Made by a program: the position numbers and the translations under genes. A stretch of 64,000 nucleotides of DNA from assembly GCF_000264785.1 (NCBI RefSeq), contig NZ_AFJI01000041.1, positions 26,717 through 90,716 on the forward strand, read 5' to 3'. The DNA comes from Edwardsiella ictaluri ATCC 33202. GTDB taxonomy: Bacteria > Pseudomonadota > Gammaproteobacteria > Enterobacterales > Enterobacteriaceae. Under the pieces are notes generated by a model. It had not been told where the DNA came from. It made no database searches and worked only from the letters and a program-made list of their open reading frames with translations. Every line of letters starts with the position of its first letter. Positions within the stretch are counted from its first letter, which is position 1. Positions 20,348 through 30,228 of the stretch are shown piece after piece.

Positions 20348-20545
20348 CTATTTGCGCGGCGCCTTGTCCTGTCGGGGCCAGTCATCGTCGTCCCACTGCG
20401 CATTGTTGTCGCGGTGCGGCGGCAGCGGCGGGCGATCGTCCAGATAGTGTTTGGGATTGACGCGCATCAGCGCCTTGATCCCGTTCCAGATCATGCCGAT
20501 CAGGATCAGCAGGATCACCCACCAATAGTCAGCCAGCCAACTCAT
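20348..20545 (-). CDS. ypfN: Small membrane protein YpfN (UPF0370)
   Basis: The 65-residue protein begins [20 protein letters not shown], a single N-terminal membrane segment. It ends in an acidic and basic soluble tail with the family block LPPHRDNNAQWDDDDWPRQD. This matches E. coli YpfN (66 residues), whose function is not known. Its ATG overlaps the stop of the upstream peptidase gene (ATGA), so it is translated as the last member of the yffB-dapE operon. Confidence 0.9.
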   Translation of the reverse strand: MSWLADYWWVILLILIGMIWNGIKALMRVNPKHYLDDRPPLPPHRDNNAQWDDDDWPRQDKAPRK

Positions 20546-21219
20546 TCCTTGCTCTCCTGCGTATGGATATAGCGGGAAAAAATCGCCTCCAGATGGGACT
20601 CCAGCCAGTCGCGTCCGGCGATGTCGCGATCCTGCCATGCTTCCCGCAGCACCGCCGGTGTCAGCAGGGACTCGGCCTGCTGCGCCAGCGGACGATAGCT
20701 CAGGTGCCAGGGTTCGGCACCGACCCCTCCCTGCCCGCCGTTAAACGGGCGGTAAAAGCCGAACGCCGCCATGTGCGTATCCAGCCAGCGGGTAAGGGGG
20801 AACTGGCAGCCCGCGCTCTGATACTCCCACGGCTCCAGCTGGAGCCGTGTATCCGCGGGCAGCAGATCCGGATCGTAGACGTCGAGATCGCAGCCCCAGT
20901 GGTGTCGGCTGGCGCCGGGCAGGGCAGACCAGCGCAGGATGGCCTGACAGCGCTCGCCCGGCGTCAGGCCAGTCACCTGCAGCGGCTGGCTGTCGGCGTC
21001 CAGCAACGGACGCTTTCCGTTGAACTTGTCATTCCAGATGGCCTGCTGGCGCGCAAAGTCGCGAAAGCTGCTGGCAGGTTGCAGGTTAAGCCCATCGGCG
21101 CGTGCGCGCCGCTGCATGGCGCGAAACGCGTCGGCGGCCTGTGGTTGCAGGCGGTGGTTGCCGCCAATGGACACCAGGTGATCGGTGCTCAGACCGGTCA
21201 GCATCGCCGGAGTGATCAT
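20542..21219 (-). CDS. M15-family D-alanyl-D-alanine carboxypeptidase
   Basis: The 225-residue protein is a VanY/M15-type zinc peptidase. The metal ligands are visible as [14 protein letters not shown] (His, then Asp six residues on) and EPWHLSYRP (catalytic Glu and third ligand His), with the substrate block [14 protein letters not shown] before them. No signal peptide or lipobox is evident from the chosen start [16 protein letters not shown], so a cytoplasmic or recycling role is possible, as for LD/DD-carboxypeptidases acting on muropeptides. The start overlaps the dapE stop by ATGA, and its own stop overlaps ypfN. E. coli has no such gene between dapE and ypfN. Confidence 0.85.
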   Translation of the reverse strand: MITPAMLTGLSTDHLVSIGGNHRLQPQAADAFRAMQRRARADGLNLQPASSFRDFARQQAIWNDKFNGKRPLLDADSQPLQVTGLTPGERCQAILRWSALPGASRHHWGCDLDVYDPDLLPADTRLQLEPWEYQSAGCQFPLTRWLDTHMAAFGFYRPFNGGQGGVGAEPWHLSYRPLAQQAESLLTPAVLREAWQDRDIAGRDWLESHLEAIFSRYIHTQESKE

Positions 21220-22349
21220 GCGATGAGTTGCTCCATAATCCGTTGGTACATGCGGCTGAGACTTTGCAGGTCGGCTGCGCTGACGCATTCATTGACTTTA
21301 TGTATGGTGGCATTGAGCGGTCCCAGTTCGACCACCTGGGCGCCCATGCGGGCAATGAAACGCCCGTCGGATGTGCCGCCGGTGGTCAGCAGGCGCGGGG
21401 TCTGGCCACCGTAGCAGGCGACGGCGTTGACCACTGCGTCAACCAGTTCGCCGCCCGGCGTCAGGAACGGCAGGCCGGAGAGGGACCAGTTAAGGGTGTA
21501 GCGCAGGCCGTGGCGCTCCAGCAGTGCCGTGACGCGTTGCTGGATCGACTCAACGCTTGATTCGGTGCTGAAGCGCAGGTTGAACTGCACATCCAGATCG
21601 CCTGGGATCACATTATTGCTGCCGGTACCGGCGGCAATATTGGCGATTTGCAGACTGGTTGGTGGGAAGAAGTCGTTGCCGCGATCCCACTCGATAGCTA
21701 TCAGCTCCGCCAGCATCGGCATGGCGCGGTGTACCGGGTTATCGGCCAGGTGAGGGTAGGCCACATGTCCCTGGGTGCCGTGTATGGTCAGATTGGCGGT
21801 GATGGAGCCGCGGCGGCCGTTTTTGACCACGTCACCCAGACAGCGCTCGCTGGAGGGCTCACCCACCAGGCAGTAGTCAAGACGTTCGCCGCGCGCCATC
21901 AGGGCCTCAACAACGCGGACGGTACCGTTGACCGCGCTGGCCTCTTCATCGGAGGTGATTAAAAAGGCCAGTCTCCCACGGTGCTCCGGTCTGGCGGAGA
22001 CAAAGCGTTCGGCGGCGACCACCATGGCGGCCAGCGATCCCTTCATATCCGCCGCGCCGCGGCCGTACAGCATGCCGTCCTGCAGCGTCGGGCTAAACGG
22101 GGGATGGCGCCACTGGCGCTCATCGCCGGGCGGTACGACGTCGGTATGGCCGGCAAAGGCCAGCACCGGGCCATTGCCGCCGCGCCAGGCCCACAGATTG
22201 CGGGTATCGCCGCGCGGCATCTCTTCAATATGGAAGTCCAGCGCGCGCAGGCGGGCCAGCAGGATCTCCTGGCATCCGGCGTCGTTGGGGCTGATGGACG
22301 GGCAGCGGATCAGCTGCTGCGCCAGCGTGAGGACCGGACAGACACTCAT
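21216..22349 (-). CDS. dapE: Succinyl-diaminopimelate desuccinylase
   Basis: DapE is a dinuclear zinc M20 hydrolase that releases diaminopimelate and succinate, for lysine and peptidoglycan synthesis. The 377-residue protein has the ligand motifs [27 protein letters not shown] and [12 protein letters not shown], and the C-terminal [12 protein letters not shown]. Length and sequence match enterobacterial DapE. Its start overlaps the yffB stop and its stop overlaps the next start, each as ATGA, so translation is coupled through the operon. Confidence 0.97.
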   Translation of the reverse strand: MSVCPVLTLAQQLIRCPSISPNDAGCQEILLARLRALDFHIEEMPRGDTRNLWAWRGGNGPVLAFAGHTDVVPPGDERQWRHPPFSPTLQDGMLYGRGAADMKGSLAAMVVAAERFVSARPEHRGRLAFLITSDEEASAVNGTVRVVEALMARGERLDYCLVGEPSSERCLGDVVKNGRRGSITANLTIHGTQGHVAYPHLADNPVHRAMPMLAELIAIEWDRGNDFFPPTSLQIANIAAGTGSNNVIPGDLDVQFNLRFSTESSVESIQQRVTALLERHGLRYTLNWSLSGLPFLTPGGELVDAVVNAVACYGGQTPRLLTTGGTSDGRFIARMGAQVVELGPLNATIHKVNECVSAADLQSLSRMYQRIMEQLIA

Positions 22350-22729
22350 TGTGCCTCCCCGGCGAAAAACTGCGCGTAGCGCTCTGGGGTGAACCCAAGC
22401 AGCAGTTGCTCTCCCCGCTGCAACAGCGGGCGCTTGATCAGCGCAGGATGTATCAGCATCAGCTGTGCCGCCGCCTCTGGCTGAGCGGCTTCGGCGCGGG
22501 TGGCCTCATCCAGGCCGCGCCAGGTGGTGCCGCGGGTATTCAACAGCGTGCCACCTCCCAGTTGTTGAATAAAGTGGTTTAACAGCGCGCTGTCCAGACC
22601 ATCGCTGCGGTAGTCATGGAAGCGATACGGGATCTGCCGCTCATCCAGCCAATTACGGGCCTTCTTAATCGTATCGCAGTTTTTGATGCCATAGATCACC
22701 GGCACCGGGGAGGACGACAGAGTAGTCAT
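22346..22729 (-). CDS. yffB: ArsC/Spx-family protein YffB
   Basis: This 127-residue thioredoxin-fold protein belongs to the ArsC/Spx/MgsR group. The motif [17 protein letters not shown] carries the single conserved cysteine, and [11 protein letters not shown] carries the Arg-Pro pair. E. coli YffB precedes dapE in the same way and interacts with glutathione in structural work, but its biological role is open. It is the first gene of the operon yffB-dapE-M15 peptidase-ypfN. A second ArsC-like protein, YfgD, is encoded at 9732-10085. Confidence 0.9.
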   Translation of the reverse strand: MTTLSSSPVPVIYGIKNCDTIKKARNWLDERQIPYRFHDYRSDGLDSALLNHFIQQLGGGTLLNTRGTTWRGLDEATRAEAAQPEAAAQLMLIHPALIKRPLLQRGEQLLLGFTPERYAQFFAGEAQ

Positions 22730-23009
22730 GACGCTGTTACCTTTGTTATCGGGGGGCTTCCATAATGCGGTAAATCTGCCGTGGGATCTACCCTTGGCAA
22801 GCCGCGCCTGACCGACGTAGCTGCCGTTTGGCCGTGGAGAAAATGCCGTCCCCCGGAGGAGGCGTTATGCAAAGATTGATTGCAGTGATAAAAATATCAA
22901 TCCTATAAAAACAAACGCAATATTTTCATCATATTATAATAAATCGCTGGCTTTATCGTCACATGACACCGCTATGTTCCCCGTACTTCTATTTTATCGG
23001 GGACATCTC
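22730..23009. other. AT-rich control region before the autotransporter gene
   Basis: The 280 bases between yffB and the divergent autotransporter gene become strongly AT-rich from about 22870 to 22960 (runs such as ATAAAAATATCAAT and ATATTATAATAAAT), unlike the GC-rich surroundings. This composition fits an acquired gene with H-NS-type silencing, and TATAAT near 22933-22940 could be a -10 element. No operator is recognisable. Confidence 0.5.
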
Positions 23010-26000
23010 ATGCATAAATTCTCTTTTCCGGCATTATTGATGACGCTGGGGCTACTCCCGCTGCCGCCAGCAGACGCGCAGCAGGATAACGCGCTGCGGA
23101 TACTGACCTATAACACCTATTTCGATCGCCTGGATGAGCCGGCCATCACGCTGCCTTTTTTTATCAATGCCAATTATGATCTGATGGGGTTTCAGGAGGT
23201 TGAAACCTTACAAAGTCTGGATAACCGAGGGCGGCGCTATCAGCGCCTGCTGGAGCAGGCGGGGCTTGGGCACTTTAGCGCATTGGGCGACAGTGCGGTA
23301 CAAACGCCGCTGCCCGCCCGTTTTGGCAACCTGATGCTGGCCGATGGGACGCTGTACTACGATATTGATTTGCAACAGCGGGTTATCAGTGCACTTAACG
23401 GTATAACAGTGGACGATGGCGTACGTATCCTGCTGGCGTCGGTTATCCAGAATGGTGTTCCTCTGCCCGAGGCGCTGGGGCAACTGTTGGGCAAGCCGCG
23501 GGCGCTGGTTAATCTGATGAATGTGCTGTCAGCGCTGCGTACGCATCAGGTGCCTTTGGCCAATATCATGATGAACCTGCCCTATGCAGTGCTGGAGCAT
23601 GGCGTGGTGGATACGCCATTGCTGTTCGGCAGCCCACACCTCAGTTCTCAGGATGATTCCTCTTTTCGCCTCAATCAGGTTCAACTGCTCAATGCGGTTG
23701 CGCGTGCAACACCGCTGCCGATTGTGCTGGCCGGTGACTTTAATGCCGGAGAATATGCGGAGCGCGGGCTGTTCAGCGTAGATGCGCAGGTGCAGCTGTT
23801 TAACCGCTATATACAGAACCCGGATGCATCGCCCGCCCGGTTTTACCGTACGCTGCTTGAGCAATATGCCCAAAACGGGGAGCTGTTGAACGTACTGATT
23901 GACCGCGGGCAGGCGTTGAATGACGCCGATGAAGCGTTGATCGCCGCACTGTTCCGCGCTGAAAACTACCCCGTGGATGGCAATCTGCCGCGGACCATGA
24001 ATCTTTTGCGCCAGCGCTACCAACTGTTTATACATCACGAAGAACGGGAGCCGTTTGCGCCCCATACCCTGAATGATGGCAGTACGACCTGGCCGTCGGT
24101 CATGGATGACAATGCCCGCCTCGGCTGGGGAGCCTGGAGCCGTGGGCAGGTGGACTATATTGCCGTATCGCGCCCCTTTGCAAAATGGTTTTCCCTGGCA
24201 GACGACGCCAGCGATCCCTACAGCGGCATTATGCAGCTGGCGTTTAATCCCATGGATGCCACCTACCGTATCAATGATGCCTATTTTGCCATCGATGGCA
24301 CGCCGATGAATGGGCAGCGTATTGTCGAGAAGGAGTATGTGTCTGCCTCTGACCACGCGCTGGTGGCCCATACGTTGCGCTATACCGGCCCTGCACTGCG
24401 CCTGGCAGACGATGGGCGGCTTACATTAATCTGGGGGCCGGAGGCGGCTAACTACACGCCACAGCGCCCGCTGTTTTTATTAACGCGTAACAACCAGCGT
24501 AATGATATGTACCTGGGCAATCTGGCCGACGCACAGGGGGAGCCGCTGCCGCTGTTGGCGCAGCTGCCGGAGGCCGTCAAACAGACGCCGCTCTCCTGCG
24601 TATGGCGTAATGATGCCCAGATTGGCGCGGCGGTGAGCCGCTATTGTCTTGATGATCACCGTATGATTGGCAACGTTCGTGTGACCGGAGATGCGGTGTT
24701 ATTGGTGGATGACGGGGAGGCGATGGGGATACTGCCCAAGGTTGATCTTGCGCGCGGCAGTACGCTGGTGCTTGCCACCCCCACGCCTGACAATTTTCAT
24801 CTGGCGGCGCTGAATCATGCCGGAAATCTGTGGTTGAGTGCCGCTGCGGCGGGAAATCAGCTGATCGTCGACGGCGATTACCAGAGTGGTGACGGTCTGT
24901 TGGGATTTGGGGTAAATGTGTCCGGGACTGATCTCCGCAGCGATAGCCTTACGCTGAACGGACCCAGTAGCGGCAATACACGCGTTGCCATTACCGGTCG
25001 TGAAGGGTTGGGGCAGAAGGCGGATGCCATCGCGCTTATTTCGCTGGCCGGGGAGAGTCAGGCAACGTTTGCGCTGGCGCAGCGGACCGTGGCGGCCGCT
25101 TATGATTACCGTTTGGCGGAGCAGGTGGATGATGGACAGGGAAGGCGCCGCTATTGGCTGACCAACCTGGCTGAGGGGGGGCATAGCACGCTGATTCGCC
25201 CGGAAAGCCAGGGGTATCTGGCCAATCTGGCGGCGGCCAATACCCTGTTTCTTCCCCGCTGGCAGGAGATGGTTTATCCGCACGCCACCCGGAGCGCGGC
25301 TTCCAGCATGTGGCTGCGCCAGAATGGGGGATATCGCTATTACCGCGATAGCAGCGGCCAGTTGGATACCCGGGGGCACCGTTATGCCGTGCAGTTGGGC
25401 GGAGAGGTTACCCAGTGGCAAGGCGATCACGGTGATTACCGGTTGGGGGTGATGGGCGGCTACGGAACATCGCGCAGTTCGAGCCGCAACCACGTAAGCC
25501 AACGGCAGGCTGAGGCCAGTCTGGACAGCTATACCGCGGGAGTATACGTCGCCTACAGCCACGATCCGTTGGGATTGCAGGGGCTTTATTTCAATGGCGC
25601 GTTGCAGTATGTCTGGGGCGATAACCGGGTACAGGGAGAGCAGTTAAGTGCGCAACGCTATAATAGTCGGGGTTTTCTGGCATCCATTGAAGGCGGGTAT
25701 GCCTGGCGTTATGCCATCAATGCCACACATACGCTTTCGCTGACGCCCCAAATTCAGCTGGCCCATATGGGCGTGAGTGGGAAGGATGTCACGGAGGCGG
25801 CGGGCACCCGGGTTCGGGACGAGAGTAACGGCGGCATGTATGCCCGGGCGGGTATCCACGCTGCCTGGCAAATTGATATGGCCTCGGGCAGTACGCTGAC
25901 GCCGTTTGCTGAGCTGGGTTATCAGCATCAGCCCGCCTTTGCGCTGATGATGGACAACGCCACGGTTGAGCAGGGAACGGTGAACAATACGCTACAGGTC

Positions 26001-26123
26001 AGTGTGGGCATCCGTGGACACATTGATGGTGATCTGAGCTTTTCGGCCCAGTTGAATGGACAGGCGGGAGAGCAGCGTTACCGCGACGGTGCGGTATCGC
26101 TGCAGATAGCATACCGCTTTTGA
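23010..26123 (+). CDS. Autotransporter with endonuclease/exonuclease/phosphatase-fold passenger
   Basis: The product is about 1037 residues. A signal peptide (MHKFSFPALLMTLGLLPLPP, cleavage near ADA-QQ at 23) leads into an enzyme of the DNase I/sphingomyelinase superfamily. Its catalytic motifs are all present: LTYNT (Asn35), GFQEVE (Glu63), SPHLSS (His210), AGDFNAG (Asp243, Asn245), GQVDYIAVSR and SASDHALV (Asp448, His449). A pertactin-like autochaperone region follows (about 615-705). The last 280 residues form a type V beta-barrel ending in YRF. The ATG at 23010 follows CGGGGAC; an ATG at 22974 would give a poorer signal peptide. Substrate (DNA, phospholipid or phosphoester) cannot be told from sequence. 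It is inserted between yffB and ypfM-acrD. Confidence 0.88.
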   Translation: MHKFSFPALLMTLGLLPLPPADAQQDNALRILTYNTYFDRLDEPAITLPFFINANYDLMGFQEVETLQSLDNRGRRYQRLLEQAGLGHFSALGDSAVQTPLPARFGNLMLADGTLYYDIDLQQRVISALNGITVDDGVRILLASVIQNGVPLPEALGQLLGKPRALVNLMNVLSALRTHQVPLANIMMNLPYAVLEHGVVDTPLLFGSPHLSSQDDSSFRLNQVQLLNAVARATPLPIVLAGDFNAGEYAERGLFSVDAQVQLFNRYIQNPDASPARFYRTLLEQYAQNGELLNVLIDRGQALNDADEALIAALFRAENYPVDGNLPRTMNLLRQRYQLFIHHEEREPFAPHTLNDGSTTWPSVMDDNARLGWGAWSRGQVDYIAVSRPFAKWFSLADDASDPYSGIMQLAFNPMDATYRINDAYFAIDGTPMNGQRIVEKEYVSASDHALVAHTLRYTGPALRLADDGRLTLIWGPEAANYTPQRPLFLLTRNNQRNDMYLGNLADAQGEPLPLLAQLPEAVKQTPLSCVWRNDAQIGAAVSRYCLDDHRMIGNVRVTGDAVLLVDDGEAMGILPKVDLARGSTLVLATPTPDNFHLAALNHAGNLWLSAAAAGNQLIVDGDYQSGDGLLGFGVNVSGTDLRSDSLTLNGPSSGNTRVAITGREGLGQKADAIALISLAGESQATFALAQRTVAAAYDYRLAEQVDDGQGRRRYWLTNLAEGGHSTLIRPESQGYLANLAAANTLFLPRWQEMVYPHATRSAASSMWLRQNGGYRYYRDSSGQLDTRGHRYAVQLGGEVTQWQGDHGDYRLGVMGGYGTSRSSSRNHVSQRQAEASLDSYTAGVYVAYSHDPLGLQGLYFNGALQYVWGDNRVQGEQLSAQRYNSRGFLASIEGGYAWRYAINATHTLSLTPQIQLAHMGVSGKDVTEAAGTRVRDESNGGMYARAGIHAAWQIDMASGSTLTPFAELGYQHQPAFALMMDNATVEQGTVNNTLQVSVGIRGHIDGDLSFSAQLNGQAGEQRYRDGAVSLQIAYRF

Positions 26124-26262
26124 TCATTGCCCTGTCATTGCTATCCCGGCCCGGCATTTTCCCGTCAGGGATAAAATTTATCCGCATAAACCTTCACCGC
26201 CGGTAAAGGACGCGTTATTATAAAATCGAATATAACTTCGACAACATAGAACTGATATTGCG

Positions 26263-26337
26263 ATGATTGATAAAGAACTGGATACCTGGAAGTCATTTAT
26301 TGAGTTTATTTTGAATCAGCAGGAACAGCAACAATAG
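26263..26337 (+). CDS. ypfM: Small protein YpfM
   Basis: A 24-codon frame encodes MIDKELDTWKSFIEFILNQQ plus a short EQQQ tail. It closely resembles E. coli YpfM, a 19-residue protein (MIERELGNWKDFIE...) encoded between acrD and yffB. Here it also lies beside acrD, with the autotransporter gene between it and yffB. The start ATG is preceded by a weak site (TGATATTGCG). The peptide is amphipathic with no membrane segment, and its function is unknown. Confidence 0.78.
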   Translation: MIDKELDTWKSFIEFILNQQEQQQ

Positions 26338-26391
26338 GCCGGAAACGCCCCTGATGGGCACTGTCGGCGCAGTTTCTGACGTTATCCACCG

Positions 26392-29300
26392 TCAATTATG
26401 CCGTTTGGCTTTTCCGGGAAAGCGACGGCGAACCAGAATAAAGAACAGCGGAGCAAAGTAGATCGACAGCAGGGTCGCGGCGATCATGCCGCCGAGTACC
26501 CCGGTGCCGACCGCATGCTGGCTGCCGGAGCCTGCACCGTGGCTGAGGGTCAATGGGTGCACGCCGAAGATGCAGGCCAGCGAGGTCATCAGGATAGGGC
26601 GTAGCCGCAGGCGGCATGCTTCCAGCGTTGCGGTCAGCAGATCTTTGCCGCTGCGGTTGAGTTCGCTGACGAACTCAACGATCAGAATGGCATTTTTCGC
26701 CGATAGACCGATGATGGTCAGCAGCCCTACCTGGAAATAGACATCGTTCTCCAGTCCACGCAGCCCGGTGGCACAGACGGCGCCCAGTACGCCGAGCGGC
26801 ACCACCAGTATCACCGAGAAGGGAATAGACCAGCTTTCATACAGCGCCGCCAGGCAGAGGAATACCACCAGCAGCGAGAGGATGTACAGCACCGGTCCTG
26901 GGCGCCGGAGAGGCGCTCCTGATAGGACATGCCGGTCCACTCCAGGCCAAAGCCGCTGGGCAGGTCGCTGACCAGCTGTTCCATGATCTCCATGGCCTGG
27001 CCGGTGCTGATCCTCTGAGCTGCCTCACCGACGATTTCGACTGCGGCTGCACCGTTATAGCGCTCCAGGCGCGGTGAGCCGTAGCTCCAGTGGGTGCTGG
27101 CAAAGGCGGAGAAGGGGACCATCTCTCCCTGGCCGTTGCGGACATACCATTTATTGATATCCTCCGGCAGCCTACGGTAGGCGGCTTCGCCCTGCACATA
27201 GACCTTCTTCACCCGTCCACGGTTGAGAAAGTCGTTAACGTAGGTTGAGCCCCAGGCGGTCTTCAGCGTGTTATTGATGTCGTCGATGCTGATGCCGAGC
27301 GCCTGCGCTTTGCGTTGATCGATGTCGACCTGCAGCTGTGGGCTGTCGTCCATCCCGTTATGGCGCACCCGGGTCAGCTCTGGCTGCCTGGCCGCGGCTG
27401 TCAGCAGTCGATCGCGGGCCTGCATCAGCGCATCGTGACCGAGACCGCCATGATCCTCCAGCTCCAGATCGAAGCCGGCGGAGCTGCCCAGTCCGGAAAT
27501 GGCCGGTGGGCTGCTGGCAAAGACCCGCGCTTCGCGAATATTGGCGAAGGCCCGGCTGGTGCGCTCAATGATGGCGCCAGCGCTGTCGGCGTCGCCAGTG
27601 CGCTGCTCCCAAGGCTTGAAGCGTACGAACATCCGCACGACATTTTGGCCGTTGCCGCCCGGCCCAGCGCCGACGATGGAGAATACCGACTGCACGTTCT
27701 TGCCTTCGCCGACCAGCAGGTAGTTCTCCACCTTATCCACCACTTTCAGGGTCTCCTGTTGCGTTGCGCCGACCGGCAGCTGGATTTGGGTCATGAAGAC
27801 CCCGCGATCCTCCTGCGGTAGAAAGGAGGTGGGCAGATGCAGGTACAGGGTGCCCAGGCCTCCGAGGATCAAAAGATAGAGCAGCATGCTGCGCCCGCTG
27901 TTGCGTACCACACGGGCCACGCCGTTCTCATAGCGCAGGGCGCTGCGCTCAAAGGTTCGGTTAAACCAGCCGAAGAAGCCTTTTTTGGCGTGTAGCTGCG
28001 TTTTGCTGACCGGTCGCAGCAGGGTTGCGCACAGGGCGGGAGTCAGGATCAGCGCCACCAGCACTGAGAGGGGCATGGCGAAGACAATGGTGATGGAGAA
28101 CTGGCGATAAGTCACGCCGGTGGTGCCGCCAAATAAGGCCATCGGTACGAATACCGCAGACAGTACCAGGGCGATCCCCACCAGTGCCCCCTGGATCTGA
28201 TCCATCGATTTACGCGTCGCTTCCCGCGGCGATAGCCCTTCTTCGCTCATCAGGCGCTCGACGTTTTCCACCACTACGATGGCATCGTTGACCAATAGCC
28301 CGATGGCCAGCACCATGGCGAACATGGTCAGGGTATTGATGCTGTATCCCATGGCAAACAGCACGGCAAAGGTCCCCAGCTGCACCACCGGTACGGCGAT
28401 GGTCGGGATCAGGGTTGCGCGCAGGCTCTGCAGGAACAGGTACATCGCCAGAAACACCAGGGCGATGGCTTGAAACAGAGTTTTGACCGCATCTTGGATC
28501 GCCGCCTGGACAAACGGGGTGGTTTCGTAGGCGTACTCGACCTTCAGGCCGTGGGGAAAATAGGGCTCCAGCTGCGCCAGTTTGGCCTTGACCCGTGCAT
28601 CGGTGGCCAGCTCATTGGCACCGGAGGCCAGCTTAATGCTCATGCCTGAGGCCGGTTTTCCGTTGACGCGCGACAGGTAGTCATACTTTTCGGCGCCCAG
28701 CTCGATGTTGGCCACGTCGCCCAGCGTTACCAGAGAGCCATCGCTGTTCACCCGCAGCGTTATCTCGCGGAACTGCTTTGGGGTCTGGAGCTGGGACTGT
28801 GCCATCAGAGTCGCATTGAGCGCCTGACCGGGAACCGCCAGGGTAGCGCCGATCTGACCGACGGCGATCTGACTGTTCTGACTTTTTATCGCGCTGATGA
28901 CGTCCTGCGTCGTCAGGCGGAACTGGTTAAGCTTATTGGGATCAAGCCAGATACGCATGGCGTATTGGGAGCCAAATGCATCTATGCTGCCGACACCGTC
29001 GATTCGGCTGATCGGACCCTGCAGGTTACTGGCCACATAGTCGGCGATATCCTGGCGATCCATGCTGTCATCGGTGGAGACGAAGGCGATCGTCATCAGA
29101 CTGCTGTCACCGGACTTGCTGACGCGTATCCCCTGCTGTTGAACCTCCTGCGGCAGTTTCCGGGTGGCGGCACTGAGCTGATTCTGGACCTGCTGCATCG
29201 CCTCATTGGGGTCGGTGCCGGACTGAAAGGTCAGCGTAATGGAGGCGCTGCCGCTGCTGCTGCTCTGAGAGGAGGTATATATCAGTCCATCCAGGCCGGT

Positions 29301-29507
29301 CATGTTCTGTTCGATGATCTGGGTAACGGTGTTCTCCAGGGTTTGGGCCGATGCGCCGGGATAGGAGGCGCTGATACGTACCGTTGGCGGCGCCAGATTA
29401 GGGTACTGCTCAATGGGGAGCTGGTGGATGGCCAGCAGCCCCGCCAGGCTAAAAAAGATGGCGATGACCCAGGCAAAAATGGGGCGATCGAGGAAAAATT
29501 CAGCTAT
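26392..29507 (-). pseudogene. acrD: RND multidrug efflux pump acrD, degraded
   Basis: Two overlapping frames together give a nearly complete AcrD-type RND transporter (aminoglycoside and anionic drug efflux through AcrA-TolC in E. coli). The frame breaks near 26896: after [10 protein letters not shown] the sequence continues ([20 protein letters not shown]) only in another frame, so one base is missing. Two more defects are visible. The codon aligned with the start is ATA (29507-29505) before [13 protein letters not shown]. The membrane proton-relay pair Asp-Asp of transmembrane helix 4 reads Asn-Asp ([16 protein letters not shown], codon at 28289-28287). An upstream in-frame ATG at 29660 would add an unrelated leader. 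The position next to narQ/yffB matches E. coli. Non-functional by all three criteria. Confidence 0.88.
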
Positions 29508-29842
29508 GCAGCAACCCTGATTAATCTGATGCGAGGTGACGCGCGGCAGCAGGCAGTGCCTCTCCTGCACCGCATAGAGTGATGCTGCACTGTATCCTGC
29601 ACTATGGGGAAAAAAGTGGAGAAAAAATGGAAAAACGTAAAAAATCGTGCGTTGGAGCATAGTCGCCTATCAGTTGCACAAAAAGCGCGCGGCACCGCGC
29701 CGTCCGGCGCATATTTGCCCAGGGCGGGGGGCAAGTTGTGCAATACTGGATCTGTCCTCTGCGCATGCTAACCCGCGTGAGGATCACCAACGTTATCGCA
29801 CTGTGCCTGGGGTGTCCCTCATCGGCGTTTGAAGGAGAAGAG
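29508..29842. other. 335-base region between acrD and the small winged-helix gene
   Basis: This divergent interval has A-rich stretches (around 29607-29645) and holds the control signals of both neighbours, but no convincing promoter pair or operator was identified. The acrD frame stays open to an ATG at 29660, and the winged-helix frame to 29738; neither extension looks like protein. Confidence 0.4.
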
Positions 29843-30151
29843 ATGGAGATCAATCCGGTATTTGCCCGTCGGCTTTACCTGTGCTGGCTGCTGGCCCATA
29901 AAGATAAACCCAATGTACCCCGCCTGATGCAGCTGACCGGCTGGCCGCGGCGTACGCTGCAGGATGTGCTCAAGGCGCTGCCGGGGATGGGGGTCACCCT
30001 GTGTTTCGTTGAACAGGGAGTGCGCCATAATGACGGTTATTACACGTTGACAGACTGGGGACCACTGGATGCCGAATGGATAGCACAGCATGCCGACGGG
30101 CTGTTGGCATGCCTGGATCAGCCGGTGCATGCCGAGTTTGCGCGCCCTTAA
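29843..30151 (+). CDS. Small winged-helix DNA-binding-like protein
   Basis: The 102-residue protein starts at an ATG after GAAGGAGAAG. Its middle, LMQLTGWPRRTLQDVLKALP, looks like a helix-turn-helix recognition unit. The following GVTLCFVEQGVRHNDGYYTL resembles a wing. I recognise the general type from other enterobacterial hypothetical proteins but cannot attach a gene name or a target. It sits between acrD (divergent) and narP (convergent), so it could be an autoregulated repressor of a neighbour, though that is speculation. It carries no sensor domain. Confidence 0.7.
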   Translation: MEINPVFARRLYLCWLLAHKDKPNVPRLMQLTGWPRRTLQDVLKALPGMGVTLCFVEQGVRHNDGYYTLTDWGPLDAEWIAQHADGLLACLDQPVHAEFARP

Positions 30152-30228
30152 GGGGCGCGATAGCATACCAAACGGGTGTTTCCGTAACGCAGGCGGTGGC
30201 CGGTATTTCCCTGGTTCTATCCCCTGTA

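Noticed and set aside
18982..20403. 473-codon open frame on the minus strand opposite tmcA and ypfH
   Set aside because: It is antisense to two well-supported genes, has an Arg/Gln-rich composition typical of shadow frames in GC-rich DNA, and resembles no family.
22974..23009. Upstream ATG of the autotransporter gene
   Set aside because: The longer N-terminus spoils a normal signal peptide, and the ATG at 23010 has a GGGGAC site at good distance.
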